Shown: positions 22,913 to 31,881 of the stretch, in pieces | Layout: each line of letters starts with the position of its first letter | How positions within the stretch are numbered: the first letter of the stretch is position 1 | Source of the DNA: Streptomyces sp. ISL-100 | GTDB taxonomy: Bacteria; Actinomycetota; Actinomycetes; Streptomycetales; Streptomycetaceae | DNA: 64,000 bases | Reading direction: 5' to 3' | NCBI RefSeq assembly: GCF_018614615.1 | Contig: NZ_JAGGOK010000071.1 | Coordinates: 1-64,000, forward strand | The notes under the pieces: generated by a model | What the model was told of the DNA's origin: nothing | The model's input: only the letters and a program-made list of their open reading frames with translations | Database searches by the model: none | Made by a program: the position numbers and the translations under genes

Positions 22913-23875
22913 ATGGAGCTCGAGGTCAGGCACCTTCGTGCGTTGTGCGCCATCGCCGACACCGGCAGCCTGCACAAGGCCGCCCGTACGCTCGGAATGA
23001 GCCAGCCCTCGCTGACCACGCAGCTCCGCCGCATCGAGAACTCGCTGGGCGCCGAACTGTTCTCGCGCGAGCGCACCGGCTGCCGGCCGACGCCGCTGGG
23101 GCGTGCGGTACTCAGCAGGGCGCGTCCGATCGTGGAACAGATGAGCGCGCTCGTGGCCGACACGAGGGCGGCCGCGGCACGTTCCCTGGAAGGCCCGCAA
23201 CTGCGTATCGGAGCGACCGCCAGCCGCGTCATCGGCGGGTGGCTACGCAGGCTCCGTACGCGGCTGCCGGAGACCGACACCTCCCTCCATGTCGACGTAT
23301 CGGCCCGTACGCTGCTCCGGCTGCTCGCGGCCGGCCAGCTCGATGTCGCCTTCGTGCACGAGGTGGAGGGGTCGGCGCTACGGGTGCCCGACGGGCTCGA
23401 ACAGCGCGTACTGGTCGAGCGCGAGCCGCAGTTCATCGCAATGTCACGGGACCATCCGGCGGCAGGCCGGTCCGTGGTCGAGCTCGCCGACCTGGCCACC
23501 GACCGGTGGATGGTCGACCCTGCAGTGGACGGCGAATGGGATGGCGTGCAGCGCGTCTTCGGCGCCTCCGGCCTCAATCCGCCCGTCCTGCGGGGGGATT
23601 ACCACACCGCCACGTCCCTGATCGTGATGGGCGAGGCCGTCGCACCCTGCCAGCCGACGTCCGGGCCCCGCGACGACATGGCGATCCGGCCACTGCGGGG
23701 CGATCCGCTCGCCGTACGGCTGCTGCTGGTGTCGCGGCCGGGGTTTGCCGACGCGGCAGCGGTATACGCCGATCTGGAGGCGGCGTACCGCGACGCGGCG
23801 ATGCGGGCACCCGGATACCGGCAGTGGCTGCTGCGCAACGAGAGCCCGCTGCTGGCGGGAAGCGCGGTGGCATGA
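22913..23875 (+). CDS. LysR-family activator of snapalysin (SnpR/MprR-like)
   Basis: 320-residue LTTR. N-terminal winged helix with ALCAIADTGSLHKAARTLGM, then SQPSLTTQLRRIENSLGAEL; the C-terminal two-lobe effector domain begins about residue 95 (LRIGATASRVIGGW). Divergent from the snapalysin gene, the classical arrangement in which the LysR protein activates protease transcription. The ATG at 22913 gives the standard N-terminus. Confidence 0.92.
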   Translation: MELEVRHLRALCAIADTGSLHKAARTLGMSQPSLTTQLRRIENSLGAELFSRERTGCRPTPLGRAVLSRARPIVEQMSALVADTRAAAARSLEGPQLRIGATASRVIGGWLRRLRTRLPETDTSLHVDVSARTLLRLLAAGQLDVAFVHEVEGSALRVPDGLEQRVLVEREPQFIAMSRDHPAAGRSVVELADLATDRWMVDPAVDGEWDGVQRVFGASGLNPPVLRGDYHTATSLIVMGEAVAPCQPTSGPRDDMAIRPLRGDPLAVRLLLVSRPGFADAAAVYADLEAAYRDAAMRAPGYRQWLLRNESPLLAGSAVA

Positions 23876-23890
23876 CGTACGGGGAGCGGG

Positions 23891-24493
23891 TTACGCGCCT
23901 GTCCTGATGAGGCGCCTAGCCTCCTCTCGGGCATGTGCGACCGCGTCCTTGAAGATGCCGAGGCCGTGCGCGACGAGAGCCCCTTCGTGGAGCAGCATGA
24001 GCGTACGCCCGAGCCGGTCGGCGCCGGCCCGGCTCCGGTGCCCGTCGATGCCCCTCGCCAGGTCGGTGAAGAGCGCGAGCATCCACTTCTTCTGGCCCGT
24101 GATGATCGCGTACGCCGGATGGGACGGATCACTGATCTCGGCGTGGGCGTTGACCATGCTGCACCCCTTGGGGCTGTTCTCCTCCATCCATGCCCGGGAA
24201 GCGTCGAATACGGCGAGGATCCTTTCCGCGGGTCGCTCTTCGGACTTCAGCCGCTCGGCGAGGAAGGCCCGCCAGCGCTCGTCACGGGCGGCCAGGTATT
24301 CCACGACGATCTGTTCCTTGGAGCCGAAGCGGTCGTACAGCGTCTTCTTCGTGACGCCCGCTTCGGCGGCGATCAGGTCGACCCCCACGGCATGGATGCC
24401 GCGCTCGTAGAAGAGCCGCGAGGCGGCGTCCAGGGCGCGCTGCGCGCCGGGGGTCATGGCGATGCGGCGGGGCTCCACGGTGCTGCTGCTCAT
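23891..24493 (-). CDS. TetR-family repressor of the EamA transporter
   Basis: 200-residue regulator with HTH VDLIAAEAGVTKKTLYDRFG and a C-terminal domain containing CSMVNAHAEISDPSHPAY. The ATG at 24493 is chosen since longer starts would cover the operators at 24503-24546. It is divergent from the EamA gene with two tandem operator copies between them, so it most likely represses both. Its 3' end converges with the LysR gene, 15 nt apart. Confidence 0.9.
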   Translation of the reverse strand: MSSSTVEPRRIAMTPGAQRALDAASRLFYERGIHAVGVDLIAAEAGVTKKTLYDRFGSKEQIVVEYLAARDERWRAFLAERLKSEERPAERILAVFDASRAWMEENSPKGCSMVNAHAEISDPSHPAYAIITGQKKWMLALFTDLARGIDGHRSRAGADRLGRTLMLLHEGALVAHGLGIFKDAVAHAREEARRLIRTGA

Positions 24494-24502
24494 GCCCGTC
24501 AG

Positions 24503-24546
24503 TATACCGATCTGTATAGTCGTTAGTGGGTAGACCGACCTGTATA
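24503..24546. promoter_or_regulatory. Two tandem TetR operators
   Basis: TATACCGATCTGTATA (24503-24518) and TAGACCGACCTGTATA (24531-24546) are near-identical 16-bp dyads 28 bp apart centre to centre, in the 76-bp gap between the divergent TetR and EamA genes. The first begins 10 bp from the tetR ATG. Very likely the binding sites of the adjacent repressor. Confidence 0.85.
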
Positions 24547-24569
24547 CCTGATGGGAGGGGTGGCCCCGT

Positions 24570-25487
24570 ATGAACGTTCTGAAGAACGTCCTGCTCTCCG
24601 CCGCATTCGTACTCTGCTGGAGTTCCGGTTTCATCGGCGCGAAGCTCGGTGCGGGAAGCGCCGACGCGGTGACGATCCTGATGTGGCGCTTCCTACCGCT
24701 CGCCCTCGTCCTGGCCGTCGTCGCCGCCACCCTCATCAGGGCCGCGTGGCGTGGTCTGACGGCCCGCGCCCTGCTCCGCCAGGCGGCGATAGGCGCGCTC
24801 TCCCAGAGCGGTTACCTGCTCACCGTCTACTACGCGATCCAGCTGGGCGTTTCCAGCGGCACGACCGCCCTGACAGACGGCACCCAGCCGCTCGTCGCGG
24901 GTGCGCTCGCGGGTCCGCTCCTTCACCAGTACGTCTCGGCCCGGCAGTGGCTCGGGCTGTGCCTCGGCGTGGCCGGCGTCGCGGCCGTCACGCTGGCCGA
25001 CGCGGGGGCCGTCGACGGCGTCGTTCCGTGGGCGTACGCGATTCCGTTCCTCGGCATGCTCTCTTTGGTGGCGGCGACGTTCCTCGAAGGCCGTTCCCGT
25101 GCACCGGTCGCACCCTCGGTCGCTATGACCGTCCACTGCGCCACGAGTGCCGTCGTCTTCACCGCCCTGGCGGCGGCCTCCGGAGCGGCGCTGCCGCCCG
25201 CCGAACCGTCGTTCTGGCTCGCGATCAGCTGGCTCGTGGTCCTCGCCACCTTCGGCGGGTACGGCCTGTACTGGCTCGTCCTGCGGCGCTCCGGGGTGAC
25301 CGCGGTCAACACGCTCATGTTCCTGATGGCGCCGGTCACCGCGGTCTGGGGCGCGCTGATGTTCGGCGAGCCCTTCGGCCCGCAGACCGCCGCCGGTCTG
25401 GTGGCCGGCCTGGCCGCCGTCGTGATCGTCCGCAGCGATGGTGCCAATGGCCGTACGAAGGAATGCTCCCCGGCCGCGGTCCATTGA
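24570..25487 (+). CDS. EamA/DMT-family membrane transporter
   Basis: 305-residue drug/metabolite transporter with ten predicted helices and two EamA repeats. The N-terminus LLSAAFVLCWSSGFIGAKLG is typical, and the second repeat ends TAVWGALMFGEPFGP. The gene starts 24 nt after the second TetR operator, so an efflux role triggered by a TetR ligand is likely. The substrate is unknown. Confidence 0.9.
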   Translation: MNVLKNVLLSAAFVLCWSSGFIGAKLGAGSADAVTILMWRFLPLALVLAVVAATLIRAAWRGLTARALLRQAAIGALSQSGYLLTVYYAIQLGVSSGTTALTDGTQPLVAGALAGPLLHQYVSARQWLGLCLGVAGVAAVTLADAGAVDGVVPWAYAIPFLGMLSLVAATFLEGRSRAPVAPSVAMTVHCATSAVVFTALAAASGAALPPAEPSFWLAISWLVVLATFGGYGLYWLVLRRSGVTAVNTLMFLMAPVTAVWGALMFGEPFGPQTAAGLVAGLAAVVIVRSDGANGRTKECSPAAVH

Positions 25488-25555
25488 CGCTGTAGGGGGC
25501 GGTCGCCTCCGCCGTCCGACAGGGACGTACGACGCAGCAGCAAAGGACCTCCTCC

Positions 25556-26437
25556 ATGACCCCAGCAATCGCCGTCACCGGAGCGAGCGGCCGGATCGGT
25601 GGACGGGTCGCGCGCCGTCTCGCCGGCGCCGGCGTCTCCCAGCTCGTCCTCGGCCGCGACCCCGCCCGACTGCCGGACCTGCCCGGCGCGGTCAAGGCGC
25701 CGCCCGCTTCCTACGGCGACGCGCAGGCGATGCGCGCCGCCGTGGACGGTGCCGGGACGCTCTTCCTCGTCTCCGCGCACGAGAACCCGGACCGGGTGCG
25801 CGGGCACAAGACGGCCGTGGACGCGGCCGTCGCGGCGGGCGTCGAGCGGATCGTGTACGTGTCGTTGCTGGGTGCCGCGGCGGACGCGACGTTCACCTTC
25901 GCCCGCGACCACTGGCACACGGAGCAGTACATCCGCTCCACCGGCGTGCGCCACACCTTCCTGCGCGACAGCTTCTACCAGGCCGCGCTCCCCGCCATGA
26001 CGGGCAAGGACGGCGTCATCCGCGGCCCGGGCGGCGAGGGACGCGTGTCAGCAGTCGCGCACGAGGACATCGCGGACGCGGCAGCCGCCGTACTCCTCGC
26101 CGAGCTGGAGGACCTCGACAGTCACGACGGCGCCACGTACGAGCTGACCGGTCCCCAGGCCCTGTCGTTCGCCGAGATCGCGGAGGAGCTGAGCCGGGCC
26201 ACGGGCCGCGAGATCACCTACGTACCCCAGACGCCTGAGGAGGCATACGCCTCACGGGAGCGGTACAACGCCGAGCCGTGGGAGGTCCAGGGCTGGGTGA
26301 CGTCGTACGAGGCCATCGCGAAGGGTGAGATGGAAACCGTCTCCGACGCCGTGCCCCTCCTCACCGGCCGCCCGGCGACCTCCTTCGCCGACTTCCTCGG
26401 CGAAAACCCGGACAGCTACCGCCACTTGGTTCGTTAA
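25556..26437 (+). CDS. NmrA-like NAD(P)-binding SDR family protein
   Basis: 293-residue atypical short-chain dehydrogenase related to NmrA and QorB. The Rossmann motif is AIAVTGASGRIGGRVARRLA; later VERIVYVSLLG and RHTFLRDSFYQAALP match the QorB/NmrA-type pattern. It lies 68 nt after the EamA gene on the same strand and may belong to that TetR-controlled unit. It lacks the YxxxK pair of active classical SDRs, so it could be a sensor or quinone reductase. Confidence 0.87.
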   Translation: MTPAIAVTGASGRIGGRVARRLAGAGVSQLVLGRDPARLPDLPGAVKAPPASYGDAQAMRAAVDGAGTLFLVSAHENPDRVRGHKTAVDAAVAAGVERIVYVSLLGAAADATFTFARDHWHTEQYIRSTGVRHTFLRDSFYQAALPAMTGKDGVIRGPGGEGRVSAVAHEDIADAAAAVLLAELEDLDSHDGATYELTGPQALSFAEIAEELSRATGREITYVPQTPEEAYASRERYNAEPWEVQGWVTSYEAIAKGEMETVSDAVPLLTGRPATSFADFLGENPDSYRHLVR

Positions 26438-26448
26438 GGTCCGTGACT

Positions 26449-27651
26449 ATGACGACGCGGATGCGGGTGGACTCGGCCGAGCGCAGGGCACGGCTGGCGT
26501 GGCGGCACCGGCTGGCCGTGGAGGCAAGGTCGGACGACCCGGTGGAGGTCGCTCGCGACCTGGTGGCGCTGCACGGCACCGACCCGTCGTCCGTTCATCT
26601 CGGCGCGCTGGTACGGATGCGGGCGGGCGGCGTCGCGGACGTCGAAGGCGCGCTGTACGAGGACCGCTCGCTGCTGCGGCTGCTCGGCATGCGCCGCACG
26701 GTGTTCGTCACCTCCCTCGACGTCGCGCCCGTCATCCAGGCGGCGTGCTCGCGCGCGGTGGCCGTGCGCGAGCGCCGCAATCTGGCGGGGTTCCTGGCGG
26801 AGACGGGGGTCGCCGCCGGCGCGGCCGGCATCGAGGAGTGGCTTGCCGGGGCCGAGCGGGCCGCGCTCGACGCGCTGGAGGCCGGGGGCGAGATCACAGC
26901 GGCGGAACTGGCGGCCGCCGACCCCCGGCTGAGCACCGAGATCGTACTGTCCAAGGGCAAGTCCTACGAAGGCCGCCAGAAGGTCGCCAGCCGGCTGCTG
27001 CTCCTGCTCGCCGCCGAAGGGCTCGCGGTACGGGGCAGGCCGCGCGGATCGTGGACGTCCCACCAGTACCGCTGGTCACCGCTGACCCGGTGGTGTCCGG
27101 ACGGCCTGGCCGAACTGGACACCCAAGAGGCCGAGACAGACCTGGCCAGGCGCTGGCTGCGCACGTTCGGTCCCGGCACGGCGGACGATCTGCGCTGGTG
27201 GACGGGCTGGACCAAGACGCGGGTCAAGCGCGCTCTGGCCGAACTCCGCACGGTCGAGGCCGACCTGGAGGGCGGCGGCACCGGCCTGCTGCTCCCCGAC
27301 GACCTCGAGCCGACGCCCGCCCCCGCGCCGTGGGCCGCGCTGCTGCCCGCCCTCGACTCGACGCCGATGGGCTGGCACGCACGCGACTGGTACCTCGGCG
27401 AGCACGACTCCCGCCTCTTCGACCGCGCGGGCAACATCGGCCCCTCCGTGTGGTGGAACGGCCGGATCGTCGGCGGCTGGGCCCAGGACGCCACCGGCGA
27501 GATCGTCTGCCGCTACCTGGAGGACGTGGGCCGGGACGCCGAGGCCGCCGTACGCGCGGAGGCCGAGCGTCTTGCCCCGCTGCTGACGGGTGTACGCCTG
27601 ACTGCGCGTACGCGGGGCAAGACGTGGCTGGAAGAGGAGCTGACCGCCTGA
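26449..27651 (+). CDS. Winged-helix DNA-binding domain protein (HTH_42 family)
   Basis: 400-residue protein of the HTH_42 family, related to YcaQ-type DNA-repair glycosylases but in a separate, uncharacterised branch. The N-terminus ARLAWRHRLAVEARSDDP and middle RRWLRTFGPGTADDLRWWTG are typical of the group; the C-terminal part contains WWNGRIVGGWAQDATGEIV. ATG 26449 is preferred over GTG 26443 for its spacing from AAGG at 26436. It follows the NmrA gene by 11 nt, so they are probably co-transcribed. Confidence 0.82.
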   Translation: MTTRMRVDSAERRARLAWRHRLAVEARSDDPVEVARDLVALHGTDPSSVHLGALVRMRAGGVADVEGALYEDRSLLRLLGMRRTVFVTSLDVAPVIQAACSRAVAVRERRNLAGFLAETGVAAGAAGIEEWLAGAERAALDALEAGGEITAAELAAADPRLSTEIVLSKGKSYEGRQKVASRLLLLLAAEGLAVRGRPRGSWTSHQYRWSPLTRWCPDGLAELDTQEAETDLARRWLRTFGPGTADDLRWWTGWTKTRVKRALAELRTVEADLEGGGTGLLLPDDLEPTPAPAPWAALLPALDSTPMGWHARDWYLGEHDSRLFDRAGNIGPSVWWNGRIVGGWAQDATGEIVCRYLEDVGRDAEAAVRAEAERLAPLLTGVRLTARTRGKTWLEEELTA

Positions 27652-27671
27652 CGCCGGTCGCGCCGGTCGCG

Positions 27672-28337
27672 TCAGAGGGCCAGCTCGTAAGTGATCTCCT
27701 CCGTCGGGCACTCCACCACCATGTTCTGTAGCGCCGCCAGCTCGGCCGAATCCACCGACAGCTTCCAACGCCCCTTCACCGCCGCCCACTCGGCGATGTA
27801 CCGGCAGTCCGCACTGTCGTCGGACGGCTCCCACCGCGCCGGATCCCGGTCACCCTTCAGGCGCTTCTCGCTGGCGGTCACAGCGGCGAGCACTCTCGGG
27901 TCGGCCATGTCGTTCGCGTACCGCTCCCGCTCCTCATCGGTCCACGCCCACGCACCGCTGCGCCACGCCTCAGCCGGCGGCACCAGGTGGTCGACGTCGA
28001 GGGACCCGGCGCCGGAGTGGTCCTTCTTGTCGTAGTACGAGTGCCAGGCGCCGCCCGTGATGGTGCACCACCGGTCGACGGCGGGCGGCGTGGTCGCCTC
28101 CGCGATGAGTACCTCTGCCCGCGTGCTGCAACCGTCCTGGTCCGGGTCGGTCCAGTGCTTGAACTTGCCGATGCTGTACCCGGCGCTGTCCTCGGCGGCG
28201 ACGGGCAGATTTTCGATGGCTTTCTCGACCGTGGTACTGACCGTGTCACCGGGCGCGGCGTCGGCACCCGGCGCCGCCCCGACGACAACTGTGGTGGCGA
28301 TAAGGAGTGTTGACACCAGGAAACTGAGCTTGCGCAT
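27672..28337 (-). CDS. Secreted HNH endonuclease (DUF1524-like)
   Basis: 221-residue exported protein: signal peptide MRKLSFLVSTLLIATTVVVG with cleavage near ADAAPGD, then a DUF1524-type HNH core with SLDVDHLVPPAEAWRSGAW (catalytic His in DVDHLVP) and NDMADPRVLAAVTASEKRLK. Four Cys may form two disulfides, fitting an extracellular nuclease. The start is fixed by GGAGGGATCCGT before ATG 28337. It converges with the preceding winged-helix gene. Confidence 0.87.
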   Translation of the reverse strand: MRKLSFLVSTLLIATTVVVGAAPGADAAPGDTVSTTVEKAIENLPVAAEDSAGYSIGKFKHWTDPDQDGCSTRAEVLIAEATTPPAVDRWCTITGGAWHSYYDKKDHSGAGSLDVDHLVPPAEAWRSGAWAWTDEERERYANDMADPRVLAAVTASEKRLKGDRDPARWEPSDDSADCRYIAEWAAVKGRWKLSVDSAELAALQNMVVECPTEEITYELAL

Positions 28338-28721
28338 ACGGATCCCTCCATCTCGTACGGACGGACCAGTACTAGCGACACCTGTCATCCGGACACGCCG
28401 CAGAGTCCGTACAGATCACCCGCACGGGGTCATCCGACGTGGTGGGCACTCGACGGCCGGCCGCTCGCCGGGTTGCCGGGGTGGTGGTTCTCACTCGTGC
28501 GAGTGGATCTAGGCGTCCAGCAGGCGCAGCCCGGCAAGCCGTAATGCCTCCCTTGTGGTGGCGGCGATGAAGCTGTCGCCGAACGCTCCAGGACAGCCGC
28601 TCCTCCTCCGAGGTCCGGGCCGGAGCGGCGGGTACGAGAGGTACCCGCGACGGGATACCGCCGCCACGAAGGTCACTGGACGAACGTCGCTGCGACTGGC
28701 TGCGGAATGATGAGAGGCTGA
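28338..28721. other. Intergenic region, possible fragment of an old gene
   Basis: About 380 bp between the HNH nuclease start and the delta-60 gene. On the minus strand, codons ending at 28509 read SFIAATTREALRLAGLRLLD followed by a stop, which looks protein-like but has no start or homologous N-terminus I can identify. It may be a gene remnant. Promoters for both flanking genes must lie here. Confidence 0.4.
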
Positions 28722-30794
28722 ATGGACAGCATGTCCATGTCGATGTCCGTGTCCCTGTTCATTTCTGGACTGCGAAGAACGCTGGGGCGAGCCGGTGAAC
28801 AAGCCTGCCGGCGGCGCGTCGGCCGGGCCGGGGTGGCGGCCTCGGCGGGCTTCGCGCTCGTACTGGCCCTGCCCGGATCCGCGGCGGCCGCGCCTGGCGA
28901 CCTGGACGCCACGTTCGGCGGCGGCGACGGCAAAGTCATCAGCGACGTCCTCTACGTCGAAGACAGTCAGGACGTGGCACTGCAGTCCGACGGCAAGATC
29001 GTCACCATCGGGAGCGGCTTCAACTTCGACGGGCCCAACGACTTCGTGCTGATTCGCTACAACACCGATGGCACCGTGGACACCGGCTTCGGCGCCGGCG
29101 GCACGGTGCTGGTCGACTTCGGCGACCTCACCAACGACGAGGGCCAGGATGTGGCGGTGCAGTCCGACGGCAAGATCGTCGCGGTCGGCCGCAGCGATGC
29201 GCCCGACGGCAGGGGCTTGTTCGCGCTGGCCCGCTTCAACACCGACGGCAGCCTGGACACCACCTTCGGCGACGGTGGCAAGGTGGTCACCGATTTCGGA
29301 ACCGGCGGCAGCGCGGCCGCGTACGCGGTAGCGGTGCAGTCCGGCGGCGGGATTGTGGCCGCCGGAGGGCTCAACGGCGATTTCGTGGTGGCTCGCTTCA
29401 ACGCCGATGGCAGCCCGGACACCGGATTCGGCGACAACGGCGCGGTACGTACGCCCTTCGCACGCGGCGGCGCGTCGGTCTTCGACCTGGCGGTGCAGTC
29501 CGACGGCACCATTGTCGCCGCCGGTCATGCCGGGTACGTCCCCAACGACTACGCCCCCGATTTCGCGTTGGCCCGCTACAACGCCGATGGCAGCCTGGAC
29601 ACCGGCTTCGGCGGTGACGGCACGGTCACTACGTCCTTCAACGGGGAAGACACGGCTCGCGGGGTGGCGGTGCAGTCCGACGGCAGAATCATCGCCGTCG
29701 GGAACGGCGCCGGCGATTTCGCGCTGGCTCGCTACAACGTCGACGGCAGCCTGGACACGAGCTTCGACGGTGACGGCAAGGTGACCACCGACTTCGGCAC
29801 CTTCGACGCCCGCGCCTTCGACATGGCGCTGCAGTCCGACGGCAAGGTCGTCGCCGCCGGCGGCGCCGTCGGCAACTGGGCGGTGGCCCGCTACAACACC
29901 AATGGCAGCCTGGACACCGGTTTCGGCGGTGGCGACGGCAAGGTGACCACCGACTTCGAAGGCAACTGGGACGAAGCCCGCGGTGTGGCACTGCAGTCCG
30001 ACGGCAAGATCGTCGTCTCCGGTAATGCCAGCGACAATCACGCGGTGGCCCGCTACTTGGGCGCCGGGGGCTCCACCCCGCCGCCCCCGGCCGGCGTGGA
30101 CGTATCGGTCACGAAGAGTGGTACGAGCACCGTCAGCATCGGTGACCGGGCAACGTACACCGTGCGGGTGACCAACACCGACGACGACACGTTCGCCACC
30201 GGTGTCTCCCTGACCGACAGCGTCGCCGGAGCCGTTGCGACGCTGGTGTCGGCCATGCCCAGCCAGGGCACCTGCACCACCACAACCACCGTCAGCTGCT
30301 CCCTGGACTCCCTGGCCCCCGGCGCGAGCGCGACGGTGACCGTGGTCGCCGAACCGAGGTCCACCGGCACCCTCACCAACACCGCCAGGGCCGACGCGGC
30401 GGAAACCGATCCGGTGACGGTCAACGACACCGCGACGGCGACCACGACCGTGAACAACTCCCGTGGCTGCACCATCATCGGCACCAGCGCCGCCAACACC
30501 ATCACCGGCACCAGCGGCAACGACGTGATCTGCGGCCTCGGCGGCAACGACACCATCCGAGCGGCCAACGGCTACGACACCGTCTACGGCAACTACGGAA
30601 ACGACTGGATCGACGGCGGCTACGGCAACGACACGCTGAACGGCGGCTACGGCAGCGACACGCTGAACGGCAGTTACGGCAACGACCGGCTCAACACCGT
30701 CGACAACGTCTCCGGCAACGACACCGCCAACGGCGGCCCCAACTCCGACACCTGCACCACTGACCCGGGCGACACCCGCACCAGCTGCCCGTAA
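28722..30794 (+). CDS. Secreted delta-60 repeat / DUF11 / RTX-like calcium-binding repeat protein
   Basis: 690-residue extracellular protein. A long signal peptide ends ALPGSAAAAPGDLDATF; residues about 60-440 hold seven or more delta-60 repeats with units such as ALQSDGKIVAAG and ARYNTDGSLDTGFG, predicted to form a beta-propeller-like fold. A DUF11 domain follows (VTKSGTSTVSIGDRATYTV), then RTX-type nonapeptides GGNDTIRAANGYDTVYGNYG, a calcium-binding beta-roll. ATG 28722 has AGAGG just upstream. No anchor is visible, so it is likely shed. Function unknown; perhaps adhesion or surface-associated. Confidence 0.88.
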   Translation: MDSMSMSMSVSLFISGLRRTLGRAGEQACRRRVGRAGVAASAGFALVLALPGSAAAAPGDLDATFGGGDGKVISDVLYVEDSQDVALQSDGKIVTIGSGFNFDGPNDFVLIRYNTDGTVDTGFGAGGTVLVDFGDLTNDEGQDVAVQSDGKIVAVGRSDAPDGRGLFALARFNTDGSLDTTFGDGGKVVTDFGTGGSAAAYAVAVQSGGGIVAAGGLNGDFVVARFNADGSPDTGFGDNGAVRTPFARGGASVFDLAVQSDGTIVAAGHAGYVPNDYAPDFALARYNADGSLDTGFGGDGTVTTSFNGEDTARGVAVQSDGRIIAVGNGAGDFALARYNVDGSLDTSFDGDGKVTTDFGTFDARAFDMALQSDGKVVAAGGAVGNWAVARYNTNGSLDTGFGGGDGKVTTDFEGNWDEARGVALQSDGKIVVSGNASDNHAVARYLGAGGSTPPPPAGVDVSVTKSGTSTVSIGDRATYTVRVTNTDDDTFATGVSLTDSVAGAVATLVSAMPSQGTCTTTTTVSCSLDSLAPGASATVTVVAEPRSTGTLTNTARADAAETDPVTVNDTATATTTVNNSRGCTIIGTSAANTITGTSGNDVICGLGGNDTIRAANGYDTVYGNYGNDWIDGGYGNDTLNGGYGSDTLNGSYGNDRLNTVDNVSGNDTANGGPNSDTCTTDPGDTRTSCP

Positions 30795-30811
30795 AAGGGC
30801 ACACCCCGCCC

Positions 30812-30852
30812 AGCCGCCACCAGAGCCCCCGAACAGGGCCCTGGTGGCGGCT
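30812..30852 (+). terminator. Terminator of delta-60 repeat gene
   Basis: A 12-bp perfect stem AGCCGCCACCAG/CTGGTGGCGGCT, extended inward by GCCC/GGGC, followed by TTTA, 17 nt after the stop. Confidence 0.88.
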
Positions 30853-30903
30853 TTACTGATGCCCGAATTAATCCGAAGACACGAGCGAACCGCGGGCGGC
30901 AGC

Positions 30904-31726
30904 ATGTTGTCCGTGACGGTGACGATGACGCGACGAGATTTCCTAGCTGTGGCGCCGCAGCGCACCCCGACCCGGGAGCTGCTCGCGGTGGCGGCCAGGC
31001 GCCGGGGGACGGACGTCGAGGTCCTTCCTTCCCCTGGCGGTGCGCGGGCAGTGGGTCAGCAACGCCCGGGCGGCCACTACTACGGCGGGCCAGTTTTCGC
31101 GGTGGTTGTCGCCGACGAACTCGGGGTAGCGCTCCTGGAACCGGCCGACGAATGGCTGTCCACCCTCCCCAGAGAGTTCACCAGGCGCGAGATCGCCCTG
31201 ACGACCCTGGGCGCGGCGCGACATCTGTCGCACCCCGCGTTCGTCAAACCGCCGAGCGACAAGAGCTTCCCGGCCGATGTATACGCCGACGGCAGCGCCT
31301 TGCCCACAGGGCCGGAGCTCTCACCGGACATTCCCGGTGCAGATCGGCGAAGTGGTGATCTGGGCGGCGGAGTTCCGACTCTTCATCCTGGACGGCGAGG
31401 TACGGACCGGCTCGCAGTACGCCACCTTCGGACGCCTCGACGCGGCGCGACTGAAAGGGCACCCTCACCAAAACCCGGTCCTGGAATTCGCGGAACGCCT
31501 GCTTGCCACCTGCGCCCGTACGCTGCCCAGCGCGGTGGTGGTGGACGTGGGACTCTTGGGCGGTCCCACGGGGGACTGGGCAGTGGTCGAGGCAAACATG
31601 GCCTGGTTCAGCAGCTGCTACGCCGCCGACCCAGACCGGGCCCTGGACGTCGTCCTGCGTTCCGCCGGCCCACGGTCGAGGCCGCCCGACCGGGACCGCC
31701 CGTTCTGGCGGAACGTTCTGGCGTAA
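30904..31726 (+). pseudogene. ATP-grasp domain protein (DUF4343-like) with +1 frameshift
   Basis: Two frames together make one ATP-grasp protein of about 270 residues. The first frame gives LSVTVTMTRRDFLAVAPQRT, then FVKPPSDKSFPADVYADG to PELSPDIP near 31335. The second continues VQIGEVVIWAAEFRLFILDG, VVVDVGLLGGPTGDWAVVEA and a stop at 31726. The join needs one base fewer in CCCGGTG at 31333-31339. Either a real frameshift or a sequencing error. ATP-grasp enzymes ligate carboxylates to amines; this one could modify a peptide, but no precursor is adjacent. Confidence 0.8.
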
Positions 31727-31738
31727 CCGGCAGAGCGG

Positions 31739-31776
31739 CGAAGGGGCCCGGCCGGATCACCGGTCGGGCCCCTTCG
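31739..31776. terminator. Hairpin terminator after ATP-grasp gene
   Basis: Stem CGAAGGGGCCCG-G-CCGG pairing with CCGG-T-CGGGCCCCTTCG around ATCA, between converging genes. Probably bidirectional. Confidence 0.85.
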
Positions 31777-31881
31777 ATTCGCGTCCTCACCTGCGTAAAG
31801 GCGTCTCGCGTTGACTGGCGATGGGGTGCGACGGTCCTGATCGGGTGCCTGCGGACTGTGTGCGGACTGCGGGTGCGCCGC

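Noticed and set aside
28509..30965. Very long antisense open frame opposite the delta-60 gene
   Set aside because: A shadow of the repetitive plus-strand gene; composition is Val/Gly/Ala repeats mirroring the delta-60 units. Only the extreme C-terminal codons near 28509 look protein-like and are noted as a possible remnant.
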